From NCBI RefSeq assembly GCF_042665095.1, contig NZ_JBHTBV010000002.1: a stretch of DNA of 64,000 nucleotides. One strand, given 5' to 3'. The notes under the pieces were generated by a model that was not told the origin of the DNA, searched no databases, and saw only the letters and a program-made list of their open reading frames with translations. Both the position numbers and the translations under genes were made by a program. The stretch comes from Gordonibacter pamelaeae. Its GTDB lineage: Bacteria; Actinomycetota; Coriobacteriia; Coriobacteriales; Eggerthellaceae. Position 1 is the first letter of the stretch; every line of letters starts with the position of its first letter. This document shows positions 34,691 to 44,078 of the stretch, piece after piece.

Positions 34691-35083
34691 GTGAAGAAGG
34701 GCGACTGGAAAACCGGCGAGAACGGCTTCTCCGATGTGGCCGCCGCCGTTTCGCAGCTGGCCAAGACCGGCTACCTGGGCCGCTACGCGCTGGTGGTGGC
34801 GCCCGATTTGTTCCTGGACCTGCAGCGCCTGCAGCCGAGCACCGGCATGCTGGAGATCGACCGCATCCAGAAGCTCATCGGCGACAACGTGTTCATGACG
34901 AGCGCCCTCGCCCCCGGCAAGGCCGTGCTCGTGTGCGCCGAGCCCGAGTACGTGGACCTGGCCGTGGGCCTGGACCTCTCCGTGGGCTACCTGGAGCTCG
35001 CCGACTTCAACCACACGTTCCGCATCATGGAGACGGCCGCCCTGCGCGTGAAGGACCCCGCCGCCATCGTCGTGTTCGCGTAA
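34691..35083 (+). pseudogene. Encapsulin shell protein, C-terminal part
   Basis: These 130 residues are in the same frame as the previous entry and begin at a GTG two codons after the amber stop. They contain the rest of the shell protein: FSDVAAAVSQLAKTGYLGRYALVVAPDLF, GDNVFMTSALAPGKAVLVC, YVDLAVGLDLSVGYLE and FRIMETAALRVKDPAAIVVFA, the usual encapsulin ending. The GTG has a purine-rich stretch in front (AGGCGAAG) but at very short spacing, so reinitiation would be inefficient. No decay is seen in this half, which suggests that the stop is recent or tolerated. Confidence 0.85.
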
Positions 35084-35093
35084 CGCGCGATTC

Positions 35094-35162
35094 GTGTCAA
35101 AACCCTACCACATTTGGGAGGGTTTTGACACTCTCGGGACAAGGGAACCGTCCCCTTGTCCC
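35094..35162. repeat. Two adjacent palindromes (REP-like intergenic element)
   Basis: The first dyad has perfect 13-base arms GTGTCAAAACCCT / AGGGTTTTGACAC (35094-35131). The second has 10-base arms GGGACAAGGG / CCCTTGTCCC (35136-35162) around AACCGTC. The second resembles the GGGACAAGG...CCTTGTCCC palindromes often mobilised by REP-associated transposases. Either could end the encapsulin transcript, though no T-run follows. Confidence 0.7.
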
Positions 35163-35200
35163 ACTCCAAAAACGCATAGGTTGGCGCAGTAAGTCAGCGA

Positions 35201-35301
35201 GAAGGGCCGTGGTGCCCGAGATTCGCGGGATCGCAAAGGCGAAGCGTACTTCGGTACGCGAGCTTTTGGGATCGCGCGAAGATCGGGTGCCACGGCCCTT
35301 C
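35201..35301. repeat. About 100-bp imperfect hairpin element
   Basis: Two arms of about 48 bases pair with few mismatches around the apical stem GCGTAC-TTCG-GTACGC (35244-35259). The outer ends are GAAGGGCCGTGG (35201-35212) and CCACGGCCCTTC (35290-35301). It has no coding content. It could be a non-autonomous mobile repeat or a folded RNA. Confidence 0.75.
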
Positions 35302-35346
35302 GCAGCGTCGGCAGGTTCCGACGGCCGCCAGGCCGGCGGAACCCCC

Positions 35347-37080
35347 TCACTCCACCTTCTCGTCGTTGCGTTGCTGATGGCGGGTGAGCAGGACACGCCA
35401 GATGACGTAGACGCCCAGCACGAACGCGCCCAGGTATCCCAGGATGCCCAGCAGCGGCACACCGAGCAGCTGGGGCTGCATGGCCGTCTGGGCGATGAGG
35501 CTCGACCCCACGAACAGGCCGGCCGAGATGAGCGCCATGGCCACGATGCCGCTCACGGAGTACAGCGCCGCCGTGAAGTCGGCCGGTACATGCAGGTCGG
35601 CGCCCACCTTCACCTGGCCGCGGTCGAGCATGTCCAGCGTGTGCGACACCCGCGTCGGCAGGCGCGTGGCCGCCTCGGCGGAGGCCGCCGTGGCGGCGAA
35701 CAGGCTCTTCGCCTTCGCCTCCAGCGCGTCAACGTTGAACATTTGGCGCTTCACATGGTCGGAGATGATCTCCACCACGCTCGTGTCGGGGGCGATGTCC
35801 ACCAGCACGCCCTCGATGGTCACCATGCCGCGCGCGAGCATGGTGAGCGACGGCGGCAGCGTGAGGTTCTGCGTGCGCATGACCTCTATGACGTCGAGCA
35901 GCGCCGTGCCCACGTTGATGTCGGCCAGGTCGACCGATGCGTACGAGTCCAACAGCGCGCTTATCTGGCCGAGCAGCAGCCCGTGGTCCACCGGGCCGTG
36001 GGCCTTCGCCAGCGCCAGCAGCGCGTCCTTGAGCGCGAACGGGTCGTTCTTGGCCACGGCGGCAAACAGCCGGCCCACGATGGCGCGCTCGGAGGCGGAG
36101 AGCGTGCCCGTCATGCCCAGGTCGATCCACACGATGTCCTCGCCGCGCACGAGGATGTTGCCCGGGTGCGGATCGGCATGGAAGAAGCCGTTGTCGATGA
36201 CCTGCGTCACGTAGCTCTCGGCCAGCCGGCGCCCGAGCGCGGCCGGGTCGTCGCCCTGGGCGCGCAGCGCGGAAAGATCGTTGATGTGGGCGCCCTCCAC
36301 GTACTCCATGACCAGCACCTCGTCGGTGCTGAACGCAGGGTACGGGCGGGGGCTCTCCACGTGGGGCTGGCTTGCCAGCTCGGCGCCGAAGCGCTCCAGG
36401 TTTCCCAGCTCCACGGTGAAGTCCAGCTCCTCGGCCGTCGTGCGCGCCAGCTCGTCCACCAAATCGCCCAGCGTGAGCATGATGCCGTCGGTCACGTGCG
36501 TGAGGTCGGCCAGCGCCAACGCGTGCCGGATGAGCGTGATGTCCTCGGCCATCTGCTCCACCACGTTCGGGCGCCGCACCTTCACGGCCACGACCGGCCC
36601 CTGGGCCGTCGCAGCGCCTTCGCCGTTGCCGCCCGCCGCAGGTCGCTCCTCCTGCGCGCCCGCCGCCACCGGGTCGCCCAGGCCCTGCGCCAGCCGGGCG
36701 CGGTGCACCTGTGCCACCGAGGCCGAGCCCAGGGGCTTCTCCTCGATGTCGGCGAACGTCTCGCGCCACGGGTGCCCGAGCGATTCCTCCATCGTCTGTA
36801 CGACCACCTCGAACGGCACGGGCGCCACGTTGGCGCGCAGCGTCTTGAACGCGTCGGCGTACGCCTTGGGGATGACGTCGCTGCGGTTCGAGGCGATCTG
36901 CCCCATCTTCACGAACGTGGGCCCCAAGTCCTCGAGGATGGCCGTGGCCTTTTCGGGCGTCAGGCCGGAGAACGCGTGGTGCTCGCGCAGGATCTTCTCT
37001 ATCTCGTGCATGCGATGGCCGGACGTGTTGTCCTTGATGGTGATCTCGGCCGCGCGCAGCACTTCGCGGAACGTGGGCAT
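35347..37080 (-). CDS. AarF/UbiB (ABC1) family atypical kinase
   Basis: The product is 577 residues from ATG 37080, with GAGGAGGAG upstream. Family hallmarks are in order: ITIKDNTSGHRMHEIEKIL, the K-x-G-Q motif in TFVKMGQIASNRSD, the Ala-rich loop PLGSASVAQVHRARL, VAVKVRRP, VMEYVEG, DNGFFHADPHPGNILV and WIDLGMTG. A low-complexity insert interrupts the N lobe (about 135-160). Two C-terminal membrane helices anchor it. Such proteins aid quinone or isoprenoid-lipid metabolism; in a menaquinone-using anaerobe the substrate is unknown. Confidence 0.93.
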   Translation of the reverse strand: MPTFREVLRAAEITIKDNTSGHRMHEIEKILREHHAFSGLTPEKATAILEDLGPTFVKMGQIASNRSDVIPKAYADAFKTLRANVAPVPFEVVVQTMEESLGHPWRETFADIEEKPLGSASVAQVHRARLAQGLGDPVAAGAQEERPAAGGNGEGAATAQGPVVAVKVRRPNVVEQMAEDITLIRHALALADLTHVTDGIMLTLGDLVDELARTTAEELDFTVELGNLERFGAELASQPHVESPRPYPAFSTDEVLVMEYVEGAHINDLSALRAQGDDPAALGRRLAESYVTQVIDNGFFHADPHPGNILVRGEDIVWIDLGMTGTLSASERAIVGRLFAAVAKNDPFALKDALLALAKAHGPVDHGLLLGQISALLDSYASVDLADINVGTALLDVIEVMRTQNLTLPPSLTMLARGMVTIEGVLVDIAPDTSVVEIISDHVKRQMFNVDALEAKAKSLFAATAASAEAATRLPTRVSHTLDMLDRGQVKVGADLHVPADFTAALYSVSGIVAMALISAGLFVGSSLIAQTAMQPQLLGVPLLGILGYLGAFVLGVYVIWRVLLTRHQQRNDEKVE

Positions 37081-37216
37081 GCTTCTCCTCCTCGTCACGG
37101 CAACCGTTCCATCGTAGCACGCGCCGCCTGATCGAGGCCCCCGCTCCCCTCCTTCAACAGCAAGCTGAAACCTAGACGCCGCCGTTTAGGGGCAGCCGTG
37201 GTATGATGCAGCGGCA

Positions 37217-38242
37217 ATGGCCCGTATCCTGAAAACACCCGCTCCGCTGCCGCTTTGGACGTACAAGGCTTTCTTGCTGGTGGCTGCCGCCATCTGGGGC
37301 CTCGGCACCGTCGTCATCAAGTCGACGGTGGACGCGTTCCCACCTGCGTGGATCGTGGGCGTGCGCTTCACGGCCGCGGGCATCATCCTGGGCGTGGTCA
37401 TGCTGCCCCGCATCAGGAAGCACCTCGACGCCGAGCACCTGTGCAAGGGCTCCGTTCTGGGCGTGATGGTGTTTCTGGCCTACTGGAGCAACTCCACCGG
37501 GCTCACCGACACCACGGCGTCGAACAGCTCGTTCCTCACATCGCTGTACTGCGTTATCATCCCGTTCCTCGGCTGGGCGCTCCGTGGGCCGCGGCCCACG
37601 CGCTTCAACCTCGCGGCCGCCATGGTGTGCGTGGCGGGCGTGGAATGCGTGTCTTTCGCCGGCGCGGACGGGTTCTCGCTGCGCTTCGGCGACCTGGTCA
37701 CGCTGCTGTCCGCCCTGTTCCTGAGCTTCCACGTGGTGTACACGGCGAAGTTCGCGCCCGGGAGCGACATGACGCTGCTCACCGTCATCCAGTTCTTGGT
37801 GGCGGGCTTACTGGGCCTCGCGGCCGGCCTGGCGCTCGAGCCAATGCCGAACTTCGCGGCGCTCGGCGCCGACACATGGACGAGCCTGGCCTACCTGGCC
37901 GTGTTCGCCTCCTGCGTGGCGCTGCTGCTGCAGAACCTGGCGGTGGCCCACGTGGATCCGGCGCCCGCCTCGCTGTTCCTGGCCACGGAGTCGGTGTTCG
38001 GCGTGCTGTTCTCGGTGCTGTTCCTGGGCGAGCTGCTCACCGCCCCGCTGTTCGCCGGCTTCGCCCTCATCTTCGCCGGCATCGTGGTGAGCGAGTACCT
38101 GCCCCAGCGCGCCGCACGGAAGGCGGGTGCGGCCGGGTCGGGGTCTGCGCAGGTGGAAGCAGCCGAAGCGCGGCTCGAAGCGCAGGCGGCGCCGACAACC
38201 GTTCGGCCCTTGCCGGACGATGCGGACCCCCTGTCCAATTAG
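37217..38242 (+). CDS. DMT-superfamily (EamA) transporter
   Basis: The product is 341 residues with ten hydrophobic segments in two EamA repeats (AAIWGLGTVVIKSTVDAFPPAWIVGVRF, and AYLAVFASCVALLLQNLAVAHVDPAPASLFLATESVFG with FLGEL). The tail of about 45 residues is Ala/Glu-rich and cytosolic. Members export metabolites or amino acids, and the substrate cannot be read. The ribosome-binding site is weak. It is the last ordinary core gene before the Wadjet operon. Confidence 0.92.
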   Translation: MARILKTPAPLPLWTYKAFLLVAAAIWGLGTVVIKSTVDAFPPAWIVGVRFTAAGIILGVVMLPRIRKHLDAEHLCKGSVLGVMVFLAYWSNSTGLTDTTASNSSFLTSLYCVIIPFLGWALRGPRPTRFNLAAAMVCVAGVECVSFAGADGFSLRFGDLVTLLSALFLSFHVVYTAKFAPGSDMTLLTVIQFLVAGLLGLAAGLALEPMPNFAALGADTWTSLAYLAVFASCVALLLQNLAVAHVDPAPASLFLATESVFGVLFSVLFLGELLTAPLFAGFALIFAGIVVSEYLPQRAARKAGAAGSGSAQVEAAEARLEAQAAPTTVRPLPDDADPLSN

Positions 38243-38510
38243 CCGGGCATCTCGCAAAAATTCGGAGTCTGTACTCTGCTTTGCATAAAAACCCACAACC
38301 AAATGCCATCATGGAAACTGTCGGTCGATGTGATCAACTGAATTTTTCCGATGAACGGCATAATTATTCAGCATTACCGCGCATCTGTACCAGCTTCGCC
38401 CCACGCAATGTGGCCGCTTCCGCTACACTTACTCTATCGACGATGGATCTGGTTGGCGTTGGGAAGCGCAGCTGGCTCCATTTCGGCCGCAAATGATCGG
38501 AAGGCGCGCG
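38243..38510. other. AT-rich region upstream of the Wadjet operon
   Basis: This 268-base gap is markedly AT-richer than its surroundings, which suggests that the defence operon arrived by transfer. A dyad CTGAAT...ATTCAG spans 38338-38371, and TACACT at about 38426 is a possible -10. No gene is evident. Confidence 0.45.
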
Positions 38511-39977
38511 ATGGCGGTGGTTTCGAACACGTTGGCGTTCAAATCCCTGCAACAGGACGATGCAGCCTGGAAGCTTCTGAACGCCCAAAACGCGGCGGTC
38601 GTGATAGCCATCTTGGACGAGCACTTGGGCGGGGAAACCTCCAAGCGAACGGTGACAGATCTGGTCGGCCTCGTGGACGCGGACCTCGAGGAGCTGCGGG
38701 AGCGGGTGCCCGGTATCAGCATGACGCGCTCGGCGAACGAGTACTGCGAACAGTGGCGCCGCGACGGATACCTGATGCGCAAACCAATGACCGGCAGTCG
38801 CCAGGAAACCTACGAGCTTTCAGGTGGAGCACTCGCTGCCATTTCCTTCGCCAAGGGGCTGTCCAAACCTCATCGCACAGCAACGAAGTCGCGGCTGTCC
38901 ACCATCCTCGACCGCATAGCCGATCTCTCGCTAGCCACCGATCCCGACTACGAGCGTCGCCGCTCAGTGCTGTTGTCCGAGAAACAACGCATTGACGAAC
39001 AGCTCGCGGCTCTCGATCAAGGCGAGCTGGAGGTCATGGATCCCGCCCAGGCGCTCGAGCAGGCGAGGGATATCCTCAACATGGCGCAGGAGATACCGCG
39101 CGACTTCGTGAACGTGAGCGCCGACTTCGAGCACATTAACAAGAGCCTGTACGCGCAGATCATCGGCTATGAGGACGGTTATCAGGAAACGCTGGCCGAC
39201 GTGTTCGCCGGCGTCGACCATATCGCGCAATCGCCTTCGGGACAGTCGTTCCGAGGCTTCTACGATCTGTTGCGGAACCTGGAAGCTTCAGAGAAGCTAC
39301 AGGACGACATTGACCTCATCCTCGACTGTGATTTCGCCCGCGAGCTGGACCCGGAGGAGCGTCGCTTCCTCAGGCATTTTTTACAAACGCTGCTCGATCA
39401 GGGACGCGAGGTCAACGAGACCATGACCGGGTTAGCGCGCGGCTTGCGCAGGCTCGTGCAGAGCCAGAGCTTCCAGCAGGACCGCGTGCTAAAACGGCTG
39501 CTCGACCGGGCGCTCGGCACGGCCGGCACGCTCACCGAGCTTTATCGCGGCACGCACGCGCTCCCCCTGGAACTGGAGCTCACCAAGACACCCATCGCGC
39601 CGATATCACGTCTGGAACTGCGCAGCCCCGCCGCCGCGACCGCCCCGCCCATCGAAGACGCAGTGGTCGAGGAGGCGCGGCCGATAACGCTCGCCGAGCT
39701 GCACGAGCAGGTGCGCGAGGAGGAGATAGACTTCGACGAGCTGACGGGCAACGTGAACGCATGTCTGGAAGCGCGGGGCGAAGGAGCGACCATCGCCGAG
39801 GTGCTCGCGGCCCATCCCGCCACCCAGGGCATCGCCAGCGTGGCGGGACTCATGATGCTCGCCGCCGACCAAGGCATGCGCGCCGGCGGAGCGGAAACCG
39901 TCTGCTGGCGGTCGAAGAGCGGGCAGATGCGTAAGGCGCGCATCGAAAAGTTCCTGTTCACCAAGGAGGTTCGCTGA
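38511..39977 (+). CDS. jetA: Wadjet system protein JetA (DUF3375, MukF/kleisin-like)
   Basis: The product is 488 residues from ATG 38511, with GGAAGG six bases upstream; an ATG at 38493 has no site. It is DUF3375 (COG0497-independent MksF/kleisin-like subunit): the N-terminal winged-helix part reads AWKLLNAQNAAVVIAILDEHL, and the middle is helical (DFVNVSADFEHINKSLYAQI, a family signature). In type I Wadjet, JetA bridges the JetC heads and recruits JetB. The stop overlaps the jetB start by one base (TGATG). Length and order match the known operon. Confidence 0.93.
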   Translation: MAVVSNTLAFKSLQQDDAAWKLLNAQNAAVVIAILDEHLGGETSKRTVTDLVGLVDADLEELRERVPGISMTRSANEYCEQWRRDGYLMRKPMTGSRQETYELSGGALAAISFAKGLSKPHRTATKSRLSTILDRIADLSLATDPDYERRRSVLLSEKQRIDEQLAALDQGELEVMDPAQALEQARDILNMAQEIPRDFVNVSADFEHINKSLYAQIIGYEDGYQETLADVFAGVDHIAQSPSGQSFRGFYDLLRNLEASEKLQDDIDLILDCDFARELDPEERRFLRHFLQTLLDQGREVNETMTGLARGLRRLVQSQSFQQDRVLKRLLDRALGTAGTLTELYRGTHALPLELELTKTPIAPISRLELRSPAAATAPPIEDAVVEEARPITLAELHEQVREEEIDFDELTGNVNACLEARGEGATIAEVLAAHPATQGIASVAGLMMLAADQGMRAGGAETVCWRSKSGQMRKARIEKFLFTKEVR

Positions 39978-40687
39978 TGACCGACTTCGCACCCGACCCC
40001 TACGGCATCGCCGACGAGGACTCTCCCGACGTCGCCTTCAATCTGGCGGCCGAAGCGCCCCTCGATGACAAGCGCCTGTGGCCCGAGGATACGGGCACGC
40101 TCCCCTTCGACGCCCGCTGCGCTCTCCTACAGCTTGTGCGAGGACCCTACCTCCACGAGAAGCGGGACGCACCGCTGTGGCGCGCGCTCCTCAACCACCG
40201 CGCGGCGCTGGCCTCGCGTTTGGCCGATCTGTTCCTAGAGCTATGCGTCGACCAGGAGGCGGGCGTCGCGTTCGCACACAACGTCTCGACGGACGAACGC
40301 GAGGTGCCGAAAGCGGCGCGCAGCAACGCAATGACGCTGCTCGACACCATCATGGTGCTCACCCTGCGCAAAGAGCTACAGATGGGCGGGGCCAACCGCG
40401 TGTTCATCGGTCAGGGTGAGCTGTTCGAGCAGCTGGCCCAGTACCGCAACCTAACCAAGCAGGACCAGTCGGGCTACCAGGACCGGCTGAAGGCATCGTG
40501 GAACCGACTGGTCGACTACCGCATCCTCATCAGAAGCGACGCGGAGGACCGCTTCGAGATTTCACCCGTCCTCAAGCTGATATTCGGAACCGAGGAGGCC
40601 GAGGCGGTCAACGAGGAGTTCGAGCGCATGCTCGAACTCGCGCAGCCTCTCGCGGAAGGAGGCGATAACAATGCTGAAGCCGAGTGA
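39977..40687 (+). CDS. jetB: Wadjet system protein JetB (DUF4194, MukE-like)
   Basis: The product is 236 residues, DUF4194. The acidic N-terminus is followed by LVRGPYLHEKRDAPLWRALLNHRAALASRLADLFLEL, the tandem winged-helix start, and VMVLTLRKELQMGG-like and VDYRILIRS...FEISPVLKLIF at the end. JetB is the KITE/MukE-type partner that binds the JetA kleisin. Translation is coupled to jetA (TGATG) and the 3' end overlaps jetC by 17 bases. Confidence 0.92.
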   Translation: MTDFAPDPYGIADEDSPDVAFNLAAEAPLDDKRLWPEDTGTLPFDARCALLQLVRGPYLHEKRDAPLWRALLNHRAALASRLADLFLELCVDQEAGVAFAHNVSTDEREVPKAARSNAMTLLDTIMVLTLRKELQMGGANRVFIGQGELFEQLAQYRNLTKQDQSGYQDRLKASWNRLVDYRILIRSDAEDRFEISPVLKLIFGTEEAEAVNEEFERMLELAQPLAEGGDNNAEAE

Positions 40688-43600
40688 CCTTCCCGACGTG
40701 CCTTATCCCGGCCAGTGGCGGCTCGCCCGCGTCGACATGGCGAACTGGGGAACGTTCAGCGGATACCAGAGCCTCCCCGTCGACCGGCGCGGCCTGCTTC
40801 TGACCGGCGCGTCGGGCTCGGGAAAGTCCACCATCCTCGACGCGGTGTCAACCGTACTCACGCCACCGAGCCACCTGCATCTAAACGCCGCCGCCAACAG
40901 CGGCAACCAGCGCGACAAAGAACGCTCCATCAGCAACTACGTGCGCGGCGTGTGGGGTCGGCGCTCCGGTGCGGCCGGCGAACTGGCCCATGCCTACCTA
41001 CGTCCGAAACAGGCAACATGGAGCGGCGTCATGCTGCGCTACGAGGACGGCTTCCCCTACGGCGAGCTCGAAGGATCCGAACGGCGACGCCACGAGCCGG
41101 TCAACCTGCTAGGCATCTTCTTCCAGAAGTCGAACACCGTGGGCCGCGAGGGGCTCAAGAAGTTCTACGCGGTGGTGCGCGGCGACTGCGCACTGCACGA
41201 TTTCGCGGCGTACGGCATGAACGAGGCCGATATGTCAAAGTTCAACAAGGACTTCAAGGAGACGGGCCGCGCCTGGAGGGATCATGCCAGTTTCGAGGCG
41301 CACCTGTGCGGAGTGCTGCGCATCAGCAGCCCGAAGACGCTCATCCTGCTGCACAAAACGCAGGCGGCCAAAGACATCGGCTCGCTCGACGACCTGTTCC
41401 GCAAGTACATGCTCGACACACCCCGCACGCTCGAGCTAGCCGACGCGGCCGTCGAGCAGTTCCAAGAGCTCTCGCAAGCGCACGAGGGTGTGGTGGATCA
41501 GCGCAGGCAGATGGAGTGCCTGGAGCCGCTGCTCGTACACGACGAGACGCACGCCCAGGCACTGGCTGCAGAGGTCGAGGCGCGCGGTTTGCTGGACGCG
41601 CTCAACCCGTTCGCCGACGAGACAGCCGTCGAGCTTCTGGAGCAGCAGCTCGAGAAGAGGGCGCGCCGAGCGGATGCGCTCGTCCAGGACGTTGCCTCGG
41701 CCAAAGCCGAGCAGAGCTTCGCCAAGCAGGCGCACGACAGCGCCATGGCGCTGCTGAGCAAACGGGGCGGCGTCGCGCTCGATACGGCGCACATGCAGGT
41801 GGACGAGCGGAACCGCCAGCTGCTCTACGTGCAGAAGAACCGCGATTCACTGAAGCAGGATCTCGCCACGTCGGACGGCGTCGCACTGCCGGCAACGCGC
41901 GAGGAGTTCGAGGCCCTGAAGCGCCAGCTGTCGGCGAAAGCGCAGGAAGCCCGCTCGTGGCTGGACGGCAACGAGGACGAGAAGGTGTCCCGTTTCGGAC
42001 GGGTGGGCGAGCTACGCGAGCGCCGTACCGATATCTCGGAGGAGCTTCGACATCTGCGCAGACAGCGGAGCAACATCCCCTCGAAGCTGCACGCCATCAG
42101 GACATCAATCGCCCATCAACTGGGGCTCTCCCTCGCCGACCTGCCGTTCGTCGGCGAACTCATCGACGTGAACCCCAACGAGGCCGCATGGCAGCCAGCC
42201 ATCGAGCGGCTGTTGGGTGGACGGGCCCGCACGATGCTCGTTGAACGGCGGCACGCGGAGGCCATTAACGAGTTCCTCGAAACCCGGCACCTCGGTGAGC
42301 GGTTCGAGTACGACGCGGTGCCCGACCGGGTGTCGGTCCCTGGCGTGGCCCTCCACGAGAAGTCGCTCGTGCGGAAGGTGACCGTGGCGAACGTGCCGAA
42401 CCACGAATCCTTCGCGCTGTGGGTGAACAAACTTCTGCGCGAGCGCTTCAACTACGTGTGCGTCGATACCCCCGCCGATATGGAGCGACACCCCAAGGCG
42501 CTCACGCGCGGCGGGCAGACGAAGTCCGGCGAGCACCATGTGAAGGATGACCGGCGTAACATCGCCGACCGGAGTCGCTGGGTGCTGGGCAGCACGAACG
42601 ACCAGAAGATCGAGCGGTTCGAGGGCGACCTGGCCGAATGCGAACGCCTTCTCACGGCCGCCCGCGCGGAAACGAACGACATCACGGCGAAGGAGCTGCG
42701 TCTGCAAGCGATCTGCCGCCTGGACGAGAGCCTACGGTCGAAGCCCTGGGACGACTACGACGAGGCGCAGGCCAAGGGCGAGTGCGAACGAGCCGAGGCG
42801 TTCTACCGAGAACTCGAGCAAAGCGACGAGTTCCGCGAGGCCGAGGCGTTGCGCGCGAAGGCGGAGGCACGCCTCGAGGCGGCGAACGAGGCCGTCCAGA
42901 AAGCGCTCGTCGCCCAACAGGCGAACGAGGAGAAGCTGAAGGACATCGAGGACCAAATCCACGACCTCGAGCAGCGCGCCAAACGCGGGCGGGACGAGGG
43001 CTCGCCGCTTTCTGCGGAGACAAAAGGGCAGCTCACCAAGCTGTTTGAGGAAACCGAGCAGGGCTTCCGCTCATCGGTGTCCTCGGTGTACCAAACGGCG
43101 AACCGTGTGCAGCGCGCCCTGGACGAACGCGCCGGCAAAGCCGTGCGCGCGCAGCAGAACGCGCGGCGGAAGGCCGAGCTGGTGTTGCAGCAGTACAAGA
43201 TGAAGTGGCCCGCCCAAGCCGCCGACCTCAGCGGCCGGTTCGAGGATCGGATCGCCTACCTTGACCGATACCGGCAGATCAAGGCCAGCGGCCTGCCCGA
43301 GTACGAGCACAAGTTCCTCGAGGTGCTCAACAGCTTCAGCCAGGACCAGATCACCGTCATCGCTTCTGAGATCCGCAACGCGTTCCGCGAGGTGAGGGAG
43401 CGGCTCGAGCCGGTCAACCGCTCGCTACTGCTGTCCGAGTACCGTTCGGGCGTGCACCTGCAGATCGAGGTCAAGGAGAATCGCGGGCCGCGGGTGGACG
43501 AGTTTTTGGCCGACTTGAAGGAGATCACGAAGGGATCGTGGAGCGAGGACGACCTCGCTTCGGCAGAGCGGCGCTACGAGCGCACCGCCGCCGTCATGAA

Positions 43601-44078
43601 GCGCCTCGGATCGAGCGAGACAGCCGACCGCACCTGGCGCATGGCCTGCTTGAACACGCCCGACCACATGAAGTTCATCGCCCGCGAGGTGACCGAGGAT
43701 GGCAGCGAGCTGAAGGCCCACGACAGCGACGGCGGCCTCTCAGGCGGCCAAAGGCAGAAGCTCGTCTTCTTCTGTCTCGCCGCCGCACTGCGCTATCAGC
43801 TGGCCGACGAGGATCAGCCCATCCCCTCCTACGGCACCATCATCCTCGACGAGGCGTTCAACAATTCGGACCGCTTCTTCGCCGAGGATGCGCTCGCCAT
43901 CTTCGGGGCGTTCGGCTTCCACATGGTTCTGGCCACGCCTGGCAAACTATTGCAGACGGCGGAGGACCATATCGGATCCATCGTGGTAGTCACCTGCGAA
44001 GACGAGAAGAGATCGAGGCTTTCGCCCGTAGTTTTCGAAAACGATGCACTGGCAGCAGAAGGGAGGGAAAGCCGATGA
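40671..44078 (+). CDS. jetC: Wadjet system protein JetC (SMC/MukB-like ATPase)
   Basis: The product is 1135 residues. The Walker A motif is GASGSGKST (46-54). Two long coiled-coil regions flank a hinge-like globular middle (about 460-620). The ABC signature is DGGLSGGQRQKLVFFCLAAALRYQ (about 1022-1045), and Walker B is TIILDEAFNNSD (about 1055-1066). This is the COG4913 type of type I Wadjet, which as a JetABC dimer extrudes DNA loops and recognises small circular DNA. All ATPase motifs are intact. The stop overlaps jetD as ATGA. Confidence 0.94.
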   Translation: MLKPSDLPDVPYPGQWRLARVDMANWGTFSGYQSLPVDRRGLLLTGASGSGKSTILDAVSTVLTPPSHLHLNAAANSGNQRDKERSISNYVRGVWGRRSGAAGELAHAYLRPKQATWSGVMLRYEDGFPYGELEGSERRRHEPVNLLGIFFQKSNTVGREGLKKFYAVVRGDCALHDFAAYGMNEADMSKFNKDFKETGRAWRDHASFEAHLCGVLRISSPKTLILLHKTQAAKDIGSLDDLFRKYMLDTPRTLELADAAVEQFQELSQAHEGVVDQRRQMECLEPLLVHDETHAQALAAEVEARGLLDALNPFADETAVELLEQQLEKRARRADALVQDVASAKAEQSFAKQAHDSAMALLSKRGGVALDTAHMQVDERNRQLLYVQKNRDSLKQDLATSDGVALPATREEFEALKRQLSAKAQEARSWLDGNEDEKVSRFGRVGELRERRTDISEELRHLRRQRSNIPSKLHAIRTSIAHQLGLSLADLPFVGELIDVNPNEAAWQPAIERLLGGRARTMLVERRHAEAINEFLETRHLGERFEYDAVPDRVSVPGVALHEKSLVRKVTVANVPNHESFALWVNKLLRERFNYVCVDTPADMERHPKALTRGGQTKSGEHHVKDDRRNIADRSRWVLGSTNDQKIERFEGDLAECERLLTAARAETNDITAKELRLQAICRLDESLRSKPWDDYDEAQAKGECERAEAFYRELEQSDEFREAEALRAKAEARLEAANEAVQKALVAQQANEEKLKDIEDQIHDLEQRAKRGRDEGSPLSAETKGQLTKLFEETEQGFRSSVSSVYQTANRVQRALDERAGKAVRAQQNARRKAELVLQQYKMKWPAQAADLSGRFEDRIAYLDRYRQIKASGLPEYEHKFLEVLNSFSQDQITVIASEIRNAFREVRERLEPVNRSLLLSEYRSGVHLQIEVKENRGPRVDEFLADLKEITKGSWSEDDLASAERRYERTAAVMKRLGSSETADRTWRMACLNTPDHMKFIAREVTEDGSELKAHDSDGGLSGGQRQKLVFFCLAAALRYQLADEDQPIPSYGTIILDEAFNNSDRFFAEDALAIFGAFGFHMVLATPGKLLQTAEDHIGSIVVVTCEDEKRSRLSPVVFENDALAAEGRESR

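Noticed and set aside
35094..35131. The GTGTCAAAACCCT dyad as a certain terminator
   Set aside because: The stem is strong but no T-run follows on either strand, so it is listed only as a repeat.
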